Assembly: GCF_904846625.1 (NCBI RefSeq)
Contig: NZ_CAJHBL010000001.1
Coordinates: 676,806 to 740,805 of the forward strand
Source of the DNA: Psychrobacter sp. JCM 18900
Lineage (GTDB): Bacteria; Pseudomonadota; Gammaproteobacteria; Pseudomonadales; Moraxellaceae
Length of the DNA: 64,000 nt
Direction of reading: 5' to 3'
Shown: one piece after another, positions 9,033 to 17,893 of the stretch
Layout of the letters: the number at the start of each line of letters is the position of its first letter
Position numbering within the stretch: the first letter of the stretch is position 1
The notes under the pieces: model-generated
The model's input: the letters and a program-made list of their open reading frames with translations, nothing else
Databases searched by the model: none
Told to the model about the DNA's origin: nothing
Translations under genes and position numbers: made by a program

Positions 9033-10316
9033 CTACACACCACTCGCCTGCTTCGCAAACAAGCGCATCAATGGCTTGATTTTGCTGACTCGGTACATAC
9101 CCTCATTACGTATCTGCTGCACAGGACGCATTTGGGCAAGCGACCCTGCAAATAGCCAATTAAGCACAGAAAAGCTGTGCATCATTAGGCTATTATGCGG
9201 ACGGCGCGAACGCTCATAATGACGTAGCGTTTGATTGCTGCCCCAAAGCGTACCGCCACTACGGGTAAAGTCGTGCGCTAATTGCTCACATAATACTTTC
9301 ACATCGAGCATACCGAGGTTCAGTCCTTGACCTGCCAGCGGATGTACGCCATGAGCAGCGTCACCGATCAGCACCAAGTTATCAGCCACGTAGCTTTTCG
9401 CTTGCTGTGCCGCTAATGGAAAACTAGCAATAGACTCAATCTGATTAATCGCACCCAACTCGTAATTGCTGGCAGCCGCTAACTTATCAGCGATAAAACG
9501 ATCTTCTTCCTCTATCAATGCCAATGCCTGATTGCGCGGCAATGTCCATACTATCGACTGCCAATGCTGCGGATTTGTCTTATCAGCATCGGTTATATCT
9601 GCTAATGGCAATAGTGCCAGTGTACCCGTCGGCAGCATAGCTTGGCGTGCAGTTGCCTGATGCGGTTTCTCAGTCTGAATCGCACAGCAAATCGCGGTTT
9701 GATTATAATCAAGTGTATCTACGCCAATCCCTGCTTGCTGACGGACAAATGAACCGCGCCCATCAGCGCCAACTAATAGACGCGCATCAATCGCTTCGCC
9801 ATTGTCCAGAATTACACGGTAGCCTTGCTGCGCCCCTAACCAATCCACATTAACAACTTTTTGATCAGCGATAAGGGTCAGATAGTCGCTGACATCAGCT
9901 TCATACAAGCGTTGCCATAGTGCGTGCTCGATAACAGCAGGCTCAACCATACTACCTAATAATGTAGGTTCATGATTTTTACTACTACTATCCTCGGCGC
10001 CAATACCTTCACTTTCGCCAAATAATAATTCACCCATCCCATTTAGCTGCCATACCTGCATTTGCGAGTAATCTGCTTTGCGTTTAGAGGCGGCAATATG
10101 TTGCCAAGCGCCAATATCTTTAAGTAAATTAATACTAGCCATACTAAGTGCATAGACACGTGCATCACGTTTGCTAAGTACATGTTGCCAAGCTGATTCA
10201 TCACGCTCAGGACGGGCATCAATTAACGTCACCGGCATTTTTGCTTGTGCCAGCTTTAGAGCAAGCGTTGCCCCAACGATACCGCTACCGATAATCAGCG
10301 TATGGTTGTTTTTCAT
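9033..10316 (-). CDS. UbiI/VisC-type FAD-dependent hydroxylase (ubiquinone synthesis)
   Basis: 427-residue group A flavin monooxygenase. It has the FAD Rossmann motif GSGIVGATLA at about residues 8-17, the DG motif GADGRGSFVRQQ, and the GD motif LIGDAAHGVHPLAGQGLNLG. RVYALSMASINLLKDIGAW and VEPAVIEHALW resemble E. coli UbiI/VisC, the C5 ring hydroxylase, more than UbiH; UbiF is an alternative. ATG 10316 is preferred because the Rossmann motif follows directly and GAGAG lies about 7 bases upstream; the longer frame from 10361 adds only unconserved residues. It lies downstream of a second hydroxylase on the same strand, so the two likely act in one ubiquinone pathway. Confidence 0.85.
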   Translation of the reverse strand: MKNNHTLIIGSGIVGATLALKLAQAKMPVTLIDARPERDESAWQHVLSKRDARVYALSMASINLLKDIGAWQHIAASKRKADYSQMQVWQLNGMGELLFGESEGIGAEDSSSKNHEPTLLGSMVEPAVIEHALWQRLYEADVSDYLTLIADQKVVNVDWLGAQQGYRVILDNGEAIDARLLVGADGRGSFVRQQAGIGVDTLDYNQTAICCAIQTEKPHQATARQAMLPTGTLALLPLADITDADKTNPQHWQSIVWTLPRNQALALIEEEDRFIADKLAAASNYELGAINQIESIASFPLAAQQAKSYVADNLVLIGDAAHGVHPLAGQGLNLGMLDVKVLCEQLAHDFTRSGGTLWGSNQTLRHYERSRRPHNSLMMHSFSVLNWLFAGSLAQMRPVQQIRNEGMYRVSKIKPLMRLFAKQASGV

Positions 10317-10483
10317 AAGGTGTCTCTCAATATTGCTCAATATTAGAATGCTTATTATCAATCTTAATTACAGTTAGTTGATTCAGTTTAAAAGAGAGAC
10401 AATGCAACCGGGTGAAGATGTATAGGCAATACTTCAAGCGAGGTTAACGCTGTTACTCTTTTAAAGAGGATTTAACTATAGCG

Positions 10484-11812
10484 CTATGATTTTAGACCCA
10501 TCGCATAAGTGGCGACTAGTGGTTTAATATTTGGCAATTTATCAAAGGCCAATAGCGCCATATTTCGCGCTAGCTTAATCGCGGGGTTAGGATGCGTGAA
10601 GCCATGTACTACCGCATCACAAAAACGAATAACTCGCTTCTGGTCGGTTTGACGTGCTTTTTCATAACGTTTTAATAACTGTGCATCACCGATATCTGCG
10701 CCTTTGAGCACTTGTGCACTTAGCATTTGCGCCAGCACATGTGCATCTCGCATACAGAGATTAAAGCCTTGGCCAGCGACAGGATGTAAGGTGTGAGCAG
10801 CATTGCCCATAATGACGCAGCGTCCTTCTACTTGCTTATTCGCTAGTACGCGGGTCAATGGATAGGCGCCGCGGCGACCAGCAGCGATAAACTTGCCAGC
10901 GCGTTGGCCAAAGGCTTGCTGTAGGGTCTGCAAGAAATGGGCGTCGTCTTCTAAGTATCTGGTTTCTTCACCTGTTGGGCATACCCACACCACAGAGCGC
11001 CTGTAGCCGTGTTGATACTCATCATTGGCATCACCCTCTGGATCGGTCAGTGGGAGCACGGCAAGTGGGCCAGCTGGACTGAAACGCTCAATCGCTGCAT
11101 GCTCGTGTGGCGTATCTGTCTCTACTACGCCGACGATGGCTGTTTGCTGATAATTATACGTAGTTGTACCGATATCTAGCAATTGGCGTACTGTAGAGTC
11201 GCGTCCATCACAAGCGACTAATACGCTAGCTTGCAGCTGCTGCTCGTTTTCGGCTTCGTCATTGTAATTAAAGCTAATCGTCACACTATCGGCCTGCTGC
11301 TGGACAGTCGTCACATTGGCATTATCTATCAAGGTAATTAATGGCGCTTGCTGCGCGGCTAATAAAAGCTTACGACCCAGCCAAGCGTTTTCGATGACTT
11401 GCCCAAATGACTCAACGCGCTCTTCTGCTTTATTCAGCTGCGCGCGCCCAAAGCTGCCTTGCTCACTAATCTGTACGGTATCGATACGGCAGGCATGGCT
11501 TTGTAATTCATCCCACAGTCCAATCTCTTGATATATCTGTACCGTGCGCCGTGATAACGCTGTATTGCGACTATCTAAATAATGGCTGCGAGTACTGTCA
11601 TCCGTTGGACTGATGGTTGGATAGCTGTTTTTTTCTAATAAGGTGCTCGCAATACCGTGATGGGCCAATAGCAATGCAAAGGACAAACCAACATGACCAC
11701 CACCTGCGATAAGCACTTGCTGGTCAGTTATCGCTTCTTTGTTTTTAGAGATGCTGTCGAACTTTTTAGGTATGCTGTCAGCATTGGATAAATGTGAATC
11801 AGTATCTTGCAT
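10484..11812 (-). CDS. ubiH: 2-octaprenyl-6-methoxyphenol hydroxylase (UbiH-type)
   Basis: 442 residues with the same fold as the next gene: Rossmann motif AGGGHVGLSFAL at about 36-47, DG motif CDGRDSTVRQL, and GD motif IMGNAAHTLHPVAGQGFNL (Asn replaces the usual Asp in GD, as in several UbiH proteins). The stretch TVQISEQGSFG with GQVIENAWLGRKLL matches UbiH, which hydroxylates a ubiquinone ring intermediate at the membrane. The first ~30 residues are polar and probably disordered. ATG 11812 has AGGAAA 7 bases upstream. The 167-base gap to the following hydroxylase gene holds no convincing terminator, so co-transcription is plausible. Confidence 0.88.
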   Translation of the reverse strand: MQDTDSHLSNADSIPKKFDSISKNKEAITDQQVLIAGGGHVGLSFALLLAHHGIASTLLEKNSYPTISPTDDSTRSHYLDSRNTALSRRTVQIYQEIGLWDELQSHACRIDTVQISEQGSFGRAQLNKAEERVESFGQVIENAWLGRKLLLAAQQAPLITLIDNANVTTVQQQADSVTISFNYNDEAENEQQLQASVLVACDGRDSTVRQLLDIGTTTYNYQQTAIVGVVETDTPHEHAAIERFSPAGPLAVLPLTDPEGDANDEYQHGYRRSVVWVCPTGEETRYLEDDAHFLQTLQQAFGQRAGKFIAAGRRGAYPLTRVLANKQVEGRCVIMGNAAHTLHPVAGQGFNLCMRDAHVLAQMLSAQVLKGADIGDAQLLKRYEKARQTDQKRVIRFCDAVVHGFTHPNPAIKLARNMALLAFDKLPNIKPLVATYAMGLKS

Positions 11813-12193
11813 CGTTATTTTCCTATTATAATTTTTTGGACAAGCAATTTATTAGTGATAGATAGCTGCTCGTCACTGACTTTATTTTATAATTTTTATC
11901 ATGTCACTACTGTTGTTAGATAGGTTGCAGCAATCTATGGTATCGCCCATAGATTACCACAAATTGTCTATTATGCCGTGGTCTTAACCGTAGACAAATC
12001 GTCTCTTCACTCTCATCATAAACGAGATTTATATTCATAAAACTCAAAAACCTTAGTCTTATTAAAGCGCTATCATACGATGGGCAGCGATGAATCATAT
12101 AGAACTGATAGCAATATCAAATCGATCTATAGAAAATCGCTGTAGCAGTTGCAATCCGCATACAAAAACAGCGTTATCTATCTGATGTATGGC

Positions 12194-12221
12194 TTGAAAT
12201 TTGAAAATTCTCTACCATAAT
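12194..12221 (+). promoter_or_regulatory. Candidate sigma70 promoter for phoH
   Basis: TTGAAA (12194-12199), a 16-base spacer and CATAAT (12216-12221). It would give a leader of roughly 185 bases before phoH. The match is fair but unproven. Confidence 0.3.
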
Positions 12222-12400
12222 GAAGGCAAGACTTTTCATTATTTTCATTTATTACCTTCCACAAAAACAACAATAATATCGCCGTCATTTTTATCATCTA
12301 CAATCTTTGTATCACCTAAAAAACTGTAACGCCACTAACTATTTTATCTCTGCAACCCGTCACGCAATTAAAACCAAATCATAGCGTCGGGTACACAATA

Positions 12401-12406
12401 AAAGGA
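12401..12406 (+). promoter_or_regulatory. Ribosome binding site that supports a TTG start for phoH
   Basis: AAAGGA lies exactly 7 bases before TTG 12414, whereas the first in-frame ATG (12426) would be 19 bases away. The strong site argues for the rare TTG initiation codon. Confidence 0.65.
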
Positions 12407-12413
12407 TAATCGC

Positions 12414-13517
12414 TTGACTGATTCCATGAGCCGCCGTATAAAGTTTGAATCATTGACCCCAGCACAGCTAAAAACCGTGCTTGGTGAATACAACAATCAC
12501 ATGAAATATATCCAAGAACGCCTCGATATTAAAATCATGCAGCGCCAAGGCGATTTTTGCCTGAGTGGCGATGTGACCAATGTCGAACGCGGTGAACGTA
12601 TTATCTACAAAATGGTAGATGAAGCACAGAACACCAAAGACATCAGTGCAGAAGAGCTGCACCTTATCATCCAATCTAGCCTCTCTCGTGATGAAGACAT
12701 GGAAGAAGACGAGCAAGACCATGATGACATGGAATATGATGAAGACTTGGATGAGGCTAGCGAGTTTACGCCTATTAGTTTACGTACACGTAAGGGTCGC
12801 ATCGTTCCGCGTGGGGGCAATCAACAGCGTTACGTAAAAAACGTCCTGAGTTCCGATGTGTCGTTTGGTATTGGGCCAGCTGGTACGGGTAAAACGTATC
12901 TAGCAGTGGCATGTGCCGTCGATATGCTTGAGCGTAATGAGATTGAACGTATTTTGCTAGTGCGTCCAGCGGTAGAAGCTGGCGAAAAGCTGGGCTTCTT
13001 GCCAGGTGATTTGACCCAAAAAATCGATCCATACTTGCGCCCATTATATGACGCGCTCTATGAGATGATAGGCTTTGAAAAAGTCGGTAAAATGATTGAG
13101 CGTCAGATTATTGAAGTGGCGCCGCTGGCCTATATGCGTGGTCGTACTTTGAATAACTCGTTTGTCATTCTCGATGAAGCGCAAAATACCACGCCTGAAC
13201 AGATGAAAATGTTTTTAACCCGTTTGGGCTTTGGCTCACGTGCCGTCATTACTGGGGATATTACTCAGGTCGATTTGCCACGTGGTCATAAGTCAGGCTT
13301 GGCACAAGCGATGGATATTCTAAAAGATATTGAAGAGATTCATATCACAAAGTTTGATTCAAAAGACGTCGTACGACATCAATTGGTACAGCAAATTGTT
13401 GAAGCCTATGATGTGTTTGATGAAGAGCAAATGGCTTTAGAAGAAAAACGTAAGTTTGAACGTATTAAAGAACAAGAGCGTAGACAAGCTGTCGCTAATG
13501 CAGCAGCCAATCTGTAA
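12414..13517 (+). CDS. phoH: PhoH family ATPase (YbeZ-like)
   Basis: 367 residues. An N-terminal KH-like segment (residues ~10-75) is followed by a very acidic linker (about 93-114, mostly D/E) and the PhoH ATPase domain, with Walker A GPAGTGKT (154-161), VRPAVEAGEKLGFLPGDL and Walker B VILDEAQ (251-257). PhoH/YbeZ is a nucleotide-binding, RNA-associated protein linked with ribosome maturation. The next gene on the same strand is ybeY, the usual partner, although a terminator-like hairpin lies between them here. The acidic linker and TTG start are the unusual points. Confidence 0.92.
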   Translation: MTDSMSRRIKFESLTPAQLKTVLGEYNNHMKYIQERLDIKIMQRQGDFCLSGDVTNVERGERIIYKMVDEAQNTKDISAEELHLIIQSSLSRDEDMEEDEQDHDDMEYDEDLDEASEFTPISLRTRKGRIVPRGGNQQRYVKNVLSSDVSFGIGPAGTGKTYLAVACAVDMLERNEIERILLVRPAVEAGEKLGFLPGDLTQKIDPYLRPLYDALYEMIGFEKVGKMIERQIIEVAPLAYMRGRTLNNSFVILDEAQNTTPEQMKMFLTRLGFGSRAVITGDITQVDLPRGHKSGLAQAMDILKDIEEIHITKFDSKDVVRHQLVQQIVEAYDVFDEEQMALEEKRKFERIKEQERRQAVANAAANL

Positions 13518-13574
13518 TAATCAAGCTAATCACTGAATTACAGTCATTTGCTATAAGCATTTATCTTGCATAAG

Positions 13575-13609
13575 AAAACCGGATTACTAAAAGTAGTCCG
13601 GTTTTTTCT
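13575..13609 (+). terminator. Intrinsic terminator after phoH
   Basis: Stem AAAACCGGATTACT / AGTAGTCCGGTTTT (one G-T wobble) with a 3-base loop, followed by a T-run. It separates phoH from ybeY, so ybeY probably also has its own promoter in the 225 bases before it. Confidence 0.8.
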
Positions 13610-13835
13610 TACCGACAGTTTATTGAATTTAGCTCTTTCGCTACTAGTCGCCCACCAGTAACTTAGCTATAGTAGCCTTTATACATTTTATACATTGGCC
13701 TCTATTTATTAGCCAACAATTTAGCGATGAGATAAACAGTGATTGAGCTGCTTTTATGGTAAAAAACTGGCAAATAAATCACCTAGACGATGCAGCATTA
13801 GAAACGCATTTATTTATAATAAAAAGGACAGCAAT

Positions 13836-14435
13836 ATGAGCCAACCTGACAATACTAATGTCGATGACAAGATCGCTAGCAACCATGCCAGCTTAGCAGC
13901 ACTTGATATCAGTGCGACCGACAGTATTGATGATGAAATATTAGATACTTTTTATAATCGCGAGCATTTACTATCAGTCATGATGGCGACTTTAGATTAT
14001 ATAGATGGTCGTATTAATACTGGTCTGACCCTACCCTATTTTGCAGATATTGATCCTGAGCTTTGGCAGGAAAAGTCTAAAACATTAGATATATATATCA
14101 CTGATGACGTCGAAGGCCGTGCTTTAAATCTAGAAGCACGTGGTAAGGACTATGCGACCAACATTTTGTCTTATCCAAGCGAATTACCTGCTGCCGTCAT
14201 TGAGCTGATGCCAACATTGCCTCTTGGAGAGCTGATTATCTGTCATGAAGTGATGGTACGTGAAGCGGCTGAACAGGACAAAACCGTGGCGCAGCACATT
14301 GGCCATTTGTTAGTGCATGGCGTGCTACACCTACTGGGTTTTGATCATGAGCTCGGACAAGCTGAACAAGATGAGATGGAGTACTTTGAAATTAATATTT
14401 TGGCAGGCCTAAACCTACCAAATCCTTATGTCTAA
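13836..14435 (+). CDS. ybeY: Endoribonuclease / rRNA maturation factor YbeY
   Basis: 199 residues. The single-metal site motif H-x3-H-x5-H is seen in HGVLHLLGFDH near the C-terminus, preceded by the family pattern for regular placement of YbeY (DVEGRALNLEARGKDYATNILSYP). YbeY acts in 16S rRNA 3' processing and ribosome quality control. ATG 13836 is chosen because AAAAGGA lies about 8 bases upstream; a longer frame from a TTG at 13743 has no support. The N-terminal ~40 residues are polar and not conserved, making it longer than the usual ~155. Confidence 0.92.
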   Translation: MSQPDNTNVDDKIASNHASLAALDISATDSIDDEILDTFYNREHLLSVMMATLDYIDGRINTGLTLPYFADIDPELWQEKSKTLDIYITDDVEGRALNLEARGKDYATNILSYPSELPAAVIELMPTLPLGELIICHEVMVREAAEQDKTVAQHIGHLLVHGVLHLLGFDHELGQAEQDEMEYFEINILAGLNLPNPYV

Positions 14436-14484
14436 ACTAGGACTGCTTTATTAAACGGTCTTCTAACTCTTAGACAGCTACTCA

Positions 14485-15360
14485 TTAATCTTTAGTTAAT
14501 GGTAGCTTTTGTGCTTGACCCATTTGGTTGATCATATGGTCTAAGCCTTTAACATGGACACTGCGCTGCGGGAATGGAATCTCGATTTTCTCATCATCTA
14601 AAGCTTGCTTGAACTGCTCTAGTAGCTCGCATTGCATCGACCACCAGTCGGCATTGGTTGTCCAAACGTTTAGGGTAAGATCTACTGAGTTATCGCCTAG
14701 ATTGGTCACTCGTACGATAGGCTCAGGATCAGTGAAAGCCAATGGGTTATTTTTTGCCAGACTTAGCATCACGTCTTTAGCCGTTTTGATATCAGCATCG
14801 TAACCAATACCGACCGTGATATCGACGCGGCGATTGGGTAGCGCTGTATAATTAACCACAGGTGAAGTCGTGATATCGCTATTAGGAATGATGATATCAT
14901 GATTGTTAATGGTCGTCAGATGCGTATTAACCAAGGTAATCTCAGTCACCGTACCTGTGTAGCTACTAATCTGTACATAATCACCGCGCACAAACGGGCG
15001 AAACGTCACAATCATAATACCAGCGGCAAAATTTGATAGTTGGTCTTTTAGTGACAAACCAACGGCAACAGCGGCACCACCTAAGATCGCGACGACAGAC
15101 GTAGTCTGTACACCGACTTTGCTAAGCGCAGCTAAAATCACTACGACCAGTAGCACGCCATACAATAGACGACTTAAGAAGCTAGCAACTGTCTCGTCCA
15201 GATGGCTACGCGTCATCAAGCGATCGGAAAAAGCGACTGCCTTTTTGGCAAGCCAACGTCCAACGATAAATATAAGTATTGCTAAAGCGACTTTGATGAC
15301 CAGCTCTAGGGCGTTGCTCGTTAAGGTAGCAACATCGATGGTAAAACCTAAAAATTCCAT
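14485..15360 (-). CDS. Small-conductance mechanosensitive channel, MscS family
   Basis: 291 residues with three predicted membrane helices at about 15-40, 60-80 and 85-110, then the MscS beta and alpha/beta domains. The pore helix shows the Gly/Ala pattern VAILGGAAVAVGLSLKDQLSNFAAG, followed by RPFVRGDYVQI and VEEI-like TEITLVNTHLTT. The length matches E. coli MscS (286). Its role is to release solutes on hypo-osmotic shock at the inner membrane. It lies convergent to ybeY and downstream of the TonB-domain gene on the same strand. Confidence 0.92.
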   Translation of the reverse strand: MEFLGFTIDVATLTSNALELVIKVALAILIFIVGRWLAKKAVAFSDRLMTRSHLDETVASFLSRLLYGVLLVVVILAALSKVGVQTTSVVAILGGAAVAVGLSLKDQLSNFAAGIMIVTFRPFVRGDYVQISSYTGTVTEITLVNTHLTTINNHDIIIPNSDITTSPVVNYTALPNRRVDITVGIGYDADIKTAKDVMLSLAKNNPLAFTDPEPIVRVTNLGDNSVDLTLNVWTTNADWWSMQCELLEQFKQALDDEKIEIPFPQRSVHVKGLDHMINQMGQAQKLPLTKD

Positions 15361-15426
15361 ACTGACTCTTTATTCTATAGCTGTGTGTTATGAACTTGGA
15401 TATCTGTGATTATAAAAAATAGTGCG

Positions 15427-15536
15427 TTAAACTTTATTCTTAGCAGTTGTGTTTTCAGTGACATTTTTTTCAGTAGCTTTTTTCTTAGTGCTTGTCTTCT
15501 TAGCACCTATCTTCTTAGTGCTTGAATACGTTAACC
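15427..15536 (-). other. Lysine-rich alternate-frame tail after the TonB-domain gene
   Basis: Just past the TAG (15537-15539) of the TonB-domain gene, the -1 frame stays open to a TAA at 15427-15429. It encodes a low-complexity tail of the type S-T-K-K-x-G-A-K-K-T-S-T-K-K-K-A-T-E-K. The DNA is a run of degenerate AGCACTAAGAAG units. It could be an old C-terminal tail lost by frameshift, a programmed -1 product, or chance. No start codon or ribosome site of its own is visible. Confidence 0.4.
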
Positions 15537-16424
15537 CTAGTACGTTACTTCGACTGTATCACTATAGCGGTAAGTACGTATCAAGCGCAGCTCGACGATA
15601 TCGCTCATGTCTTCGGTGAACTTACCAAAGGGTGCTGCTTGTCGTACCGACTGTTTGGCTGCTTCATCCAATATCGTAGAGTTCGAGCTTTCAAGCAAAC
15701 GAATGGCTTTGATATTGCCGTCGTTACTGATGATAACCATTAGCCGTACTTCGCCCGTAATGCCTTGGGCACGCGCTTGCACAGGATAATGCAAGTTGCC
15801 CACTCGCTCGACATGCTCGCGGAATGTATTGATATAATCTGCTGCCGCACCCCGTGTGGTCGAATTACTATCCATGGTCACGACTTTGGATTTGGTCGCA
15901 TAGACCTGCTGACGCTGAGATAGCTGAGCTTCTAAGGTTGCAATCTGCTTACGTAGCCGCTCTTCTTGCGCCATCGCATCATCTTGCGCTTGCTCGCTGT
16001 CATTATCCGACTCTACAGTGGCCTGACGCCAACTCAACGTCGTACGCAGATAACTCTCTTGATAGCGCTGCTGACGCACTTTACGCTGTAAGTTAACGAT
16101 GTCTTGAGTCTCACTCATTTGCTCAGCAGACATTGCACTTAGCTGATTGTTCTCTTGTCTTAGCTGCTCTTCTATTGTACCGCCGCCCTCTTGTGAAGCA
16201 TTGGCAATAAAGTGCGCATCTTCATTGGGCTGCATGTTATCGGTCAGCGCCTTTGCTACATCTTGCATCATAGCAGCTGGGTCTTTTCCCATAGAGAAGC
16301 TAATCCCGAAAATAATCAGCACGTGAACAGCCACCGCAATAACAATAGCGACAGGCAAACTTATATCGCGCTTGGGCGCTTGCGCGGAAAAATGATAGCT
16401 CTGTGAGTCTTTTATATAGGCCAC
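15537..16424 (-). CDS. Energy transducer TonB family protein
   Basis: 295 residues. A cytoplasmic N-terminus of ~22 residues is followed by one membrane anchor (about 23-43, LPVAIVIAVAVHVLIIFGI), a Q/E-rich coiled-coil region (about 85-175), and a C-terminal TonB domain (about 200-295) with YPVQARAQGITGEVRLMVIISNDG and a VRQAAPF segment. TonB proteins pass proton-motive energy from ExbBD to outer-membrane receptors; the lack of exbBD or a receptor nearby leaves the partner unknown. It is unusual in having no Pro-rich linker, replaced by coiled coil. The start codon is GTG 16424 with GAGA about 6 bases upstream. See the alternate-frame tail directly after the stop. Confidence 0.85.
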   Translation of the reverse strand: MAYIKDSQSYHFSAQAPKRDISLPVAIVIAVAVHVLIIFGISFSMGKDPAAMMQDVAKALTDNMQPNEDAHFIANASQEGGGTIEEQLRQENNQLSAMSAEQMSETQDIVNLQRKVRQQRYQESYLRTTLSWRQATVESDNDSEQAQDDAMAQEERLRKQIATLEAQLSQRQQVYATKSKVVTMDSNSTTRGAAADYINTFREHVERVGNLHYPVQARAQGITGEVRLMVIISNDGNIKAIRLLESSNSTILDEAAKQSVRQAAPFGKFTEDMSDIVELRLIRTYRYSDTVEVTY

Positions 16425-17005
16425 AATGAATCTCAGCTTGTGAGCAAATCAGTACAAAGCACTATTTAATAAGTGTTGTAACGATCGGCATGATTTATAC
16501 TGGCGCTATCATAACATGACATAGAATTATGTCGCCAGTATAAGCACTGAGACGGCATTTTGACATCTGCCATACAGTATTGGTAACCTTATCCGCTGAT
16601 TGAAAAACGCGCGCTTGAGAATATATAAGGCAGACGAAACACTGTCTATACCAAATGAATTGCTATAAAACGCATGTGTTCATTTTGAAGCCACTATATT
16701 TGTTATATACTGCTTTAGCACAATAGAATTAGTAGCACGATACTTTGCAACAACCAGAACTGTGCATCGTCTTGATTAGGCACGGCAGATGATCAAGCAG
16801 CACAATAAGTGCAGATTTACTGTGCACTAGTATCAGAGGTCAGTTTTTCGCTTTTGCTACCTATCAGTATAAAAATTACTAATAGTCGTAGATATTCAGA
16901 AATTATAGATAATTAGCATTCGTTTAAATTAACGATAGCCTGCAAAGTTTGTTTAGCCATTTTTACGTCACCGATTGAATGACGCGCCCTATAAGGATAA
17001 TAAGT
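16425..17005. other. Intergenic region between divergent TonB-domain gene and an unknown gene
   Basis: About 580 AT-rich bases with promoters expected for both directions. I see no convincing ORF, repeat or structured RNA. The last 12 bases hold the ribosome site of the next gene. Confidence 0.5.
16993..16997 (+). promoter_or_regulatory. Ribosome binding site supporting TTG 17006
   Basis: AAGGA lies 8 bases before TTG 17006. The in-frame ATG at 16979 has no Shine-Dalgarno-like sequence in front and would place this site inside the gene. Confidence 0.55.
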
Positions 17006-17785
17006 TTGAGTGACTTTGATAACGTGAATAATTCAGACAATTTTGATGAGTTCTTCGAGAGTATTGGCTATCGTTTTGACGAGTCATTCGGCAGTGGTTG
17101 GGAGCGTATCGCCCAATCGGTTAAAGATATCTATAATAAGACGACGGACAAGTTCGAAGATGAGTTGTCATTGCCCGTGGCACAGACTTACGTCAATGAT
17201 GCACTACAAACATTCGTCACCGACAATGTAAAAGCTATCTTAGAGCTACGCGTCGAGATGCATGATGATTGGTTTCGTTTGTACTGCACTGTCAATGCAG
17301 GCGGCATCTATGCCGAGGTAGCAAGTAACTTTAGCTTAGTTCACGTTCAGCTCGATCGCAATGTGCAGCGCTTTGTATTTGGTCAGCAAACTTATACCGA
17401 TATATTAAATCTGCGCTGCGAATCTTTCGTGAAACGCCAAGGCGTCAAACTTGCGATTTGGTTTTATCATAGCGTCCTCAAAAAAGACCCTTTAGGCTTT
17501 ATTCTGTCATACGTCAATATTGCTCGCGCAAAAGACGAAGTGATTTATCTCGATATCCATCGTTGGTTAAAAAACAACAAAAAAATCATGAGTACTTTGC
17601 ATAAGGTACAGATAAATTATGGCGAGCTAGAAGAAGAGCAAATGATTTTGAAGGCTCAAATCAACTATCGTGATTTACTGGCGGCTAGCAGTAACGAAGA
17701 TATCATCGGTGATGATGATGATCCTGAATTGATGCAAGGCCCTATTAACCCTGTAGATGATGCGACTGAGCCAAGTCAAGAGTAA
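17006..17785 (+). CDS. Conserved-looking hypothetical protein
   Basis: 259 residues (268 if ATG 16979 is used). I do not recognise the family. The protein is soluble in character, with acidic ends: an N-terminal D/N/F/E-rich stretch and a C-terminal tail (about 235-259) rich in D and E that is probably disordered. The centre has mixed alpha/beta character with VQLDRNVQRFVFGQQTY and a basic stretch around RWLKNNKKIM. Codon use looks like its neighbours and the gene has a clean ribosome site and its own terminator, so it is likely real and monocistronic. Confidence 0.75.
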   Translation: MSDFDNVNNSDNFDEFFESIGYRFDESFGSGWERIAQSVKDIYNKTTDKFEDELSLPVAQTYVNDALQTFVTDNVKAILELRVEMHDDWFRLYCTVNAGGIYAEVASNFSLVHVQLDRNVQRFVFGQQTYTDILNLRCESFVKRQGVKLAIWFYHSVLKKDPLGFILSYVNIARAKDEVIYLDIHRWLKNNKKIMSTLHKVQINYGELEEEQMILKAQINYRDLLAASSNEDIIGDDDDPELMQGPINPVDDATEPSQE

Positions 17786-17826
17786 GTCGCTAATGTCTCA
17801 TCCCATAAGACAATGTTTTATCCCAT

Positions 17827-17879
17827 AAAAAAACGCTGCATCTTAAAGGTTCTTGGCCTTATAGATACAGCGTTTTTTT
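17827..17879. terminator. Bidirectional intrinsic terminator
   Basis: AAAAAAACGCTG(C)ATCT pairs with AGAT(A)CAGCGTTTTTTT with one mismatch, and an inner AAGG/CCTT extends the stem. T-runs exist on both strands, so it can end both the hypothetical gene (+) and fpr (-). Confidence 0.8.
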
Positions 17880-17893
17880 ATTAAAGTCGATAA

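Larger units (their letters stand above)
11813..12413. other. Intergenic region between divergent ubiH and phoH
   Basis: 601 bases carrying the promoters of two divergent genes. Short open frames exist (for example 11916-12098 on -) but have no ribosome site or coding character. The only element I would name is a candidate sigma70 promoter for phoH, listed separately. The rest is AT-rich and featureless to my reading. Confidence 0.5.
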
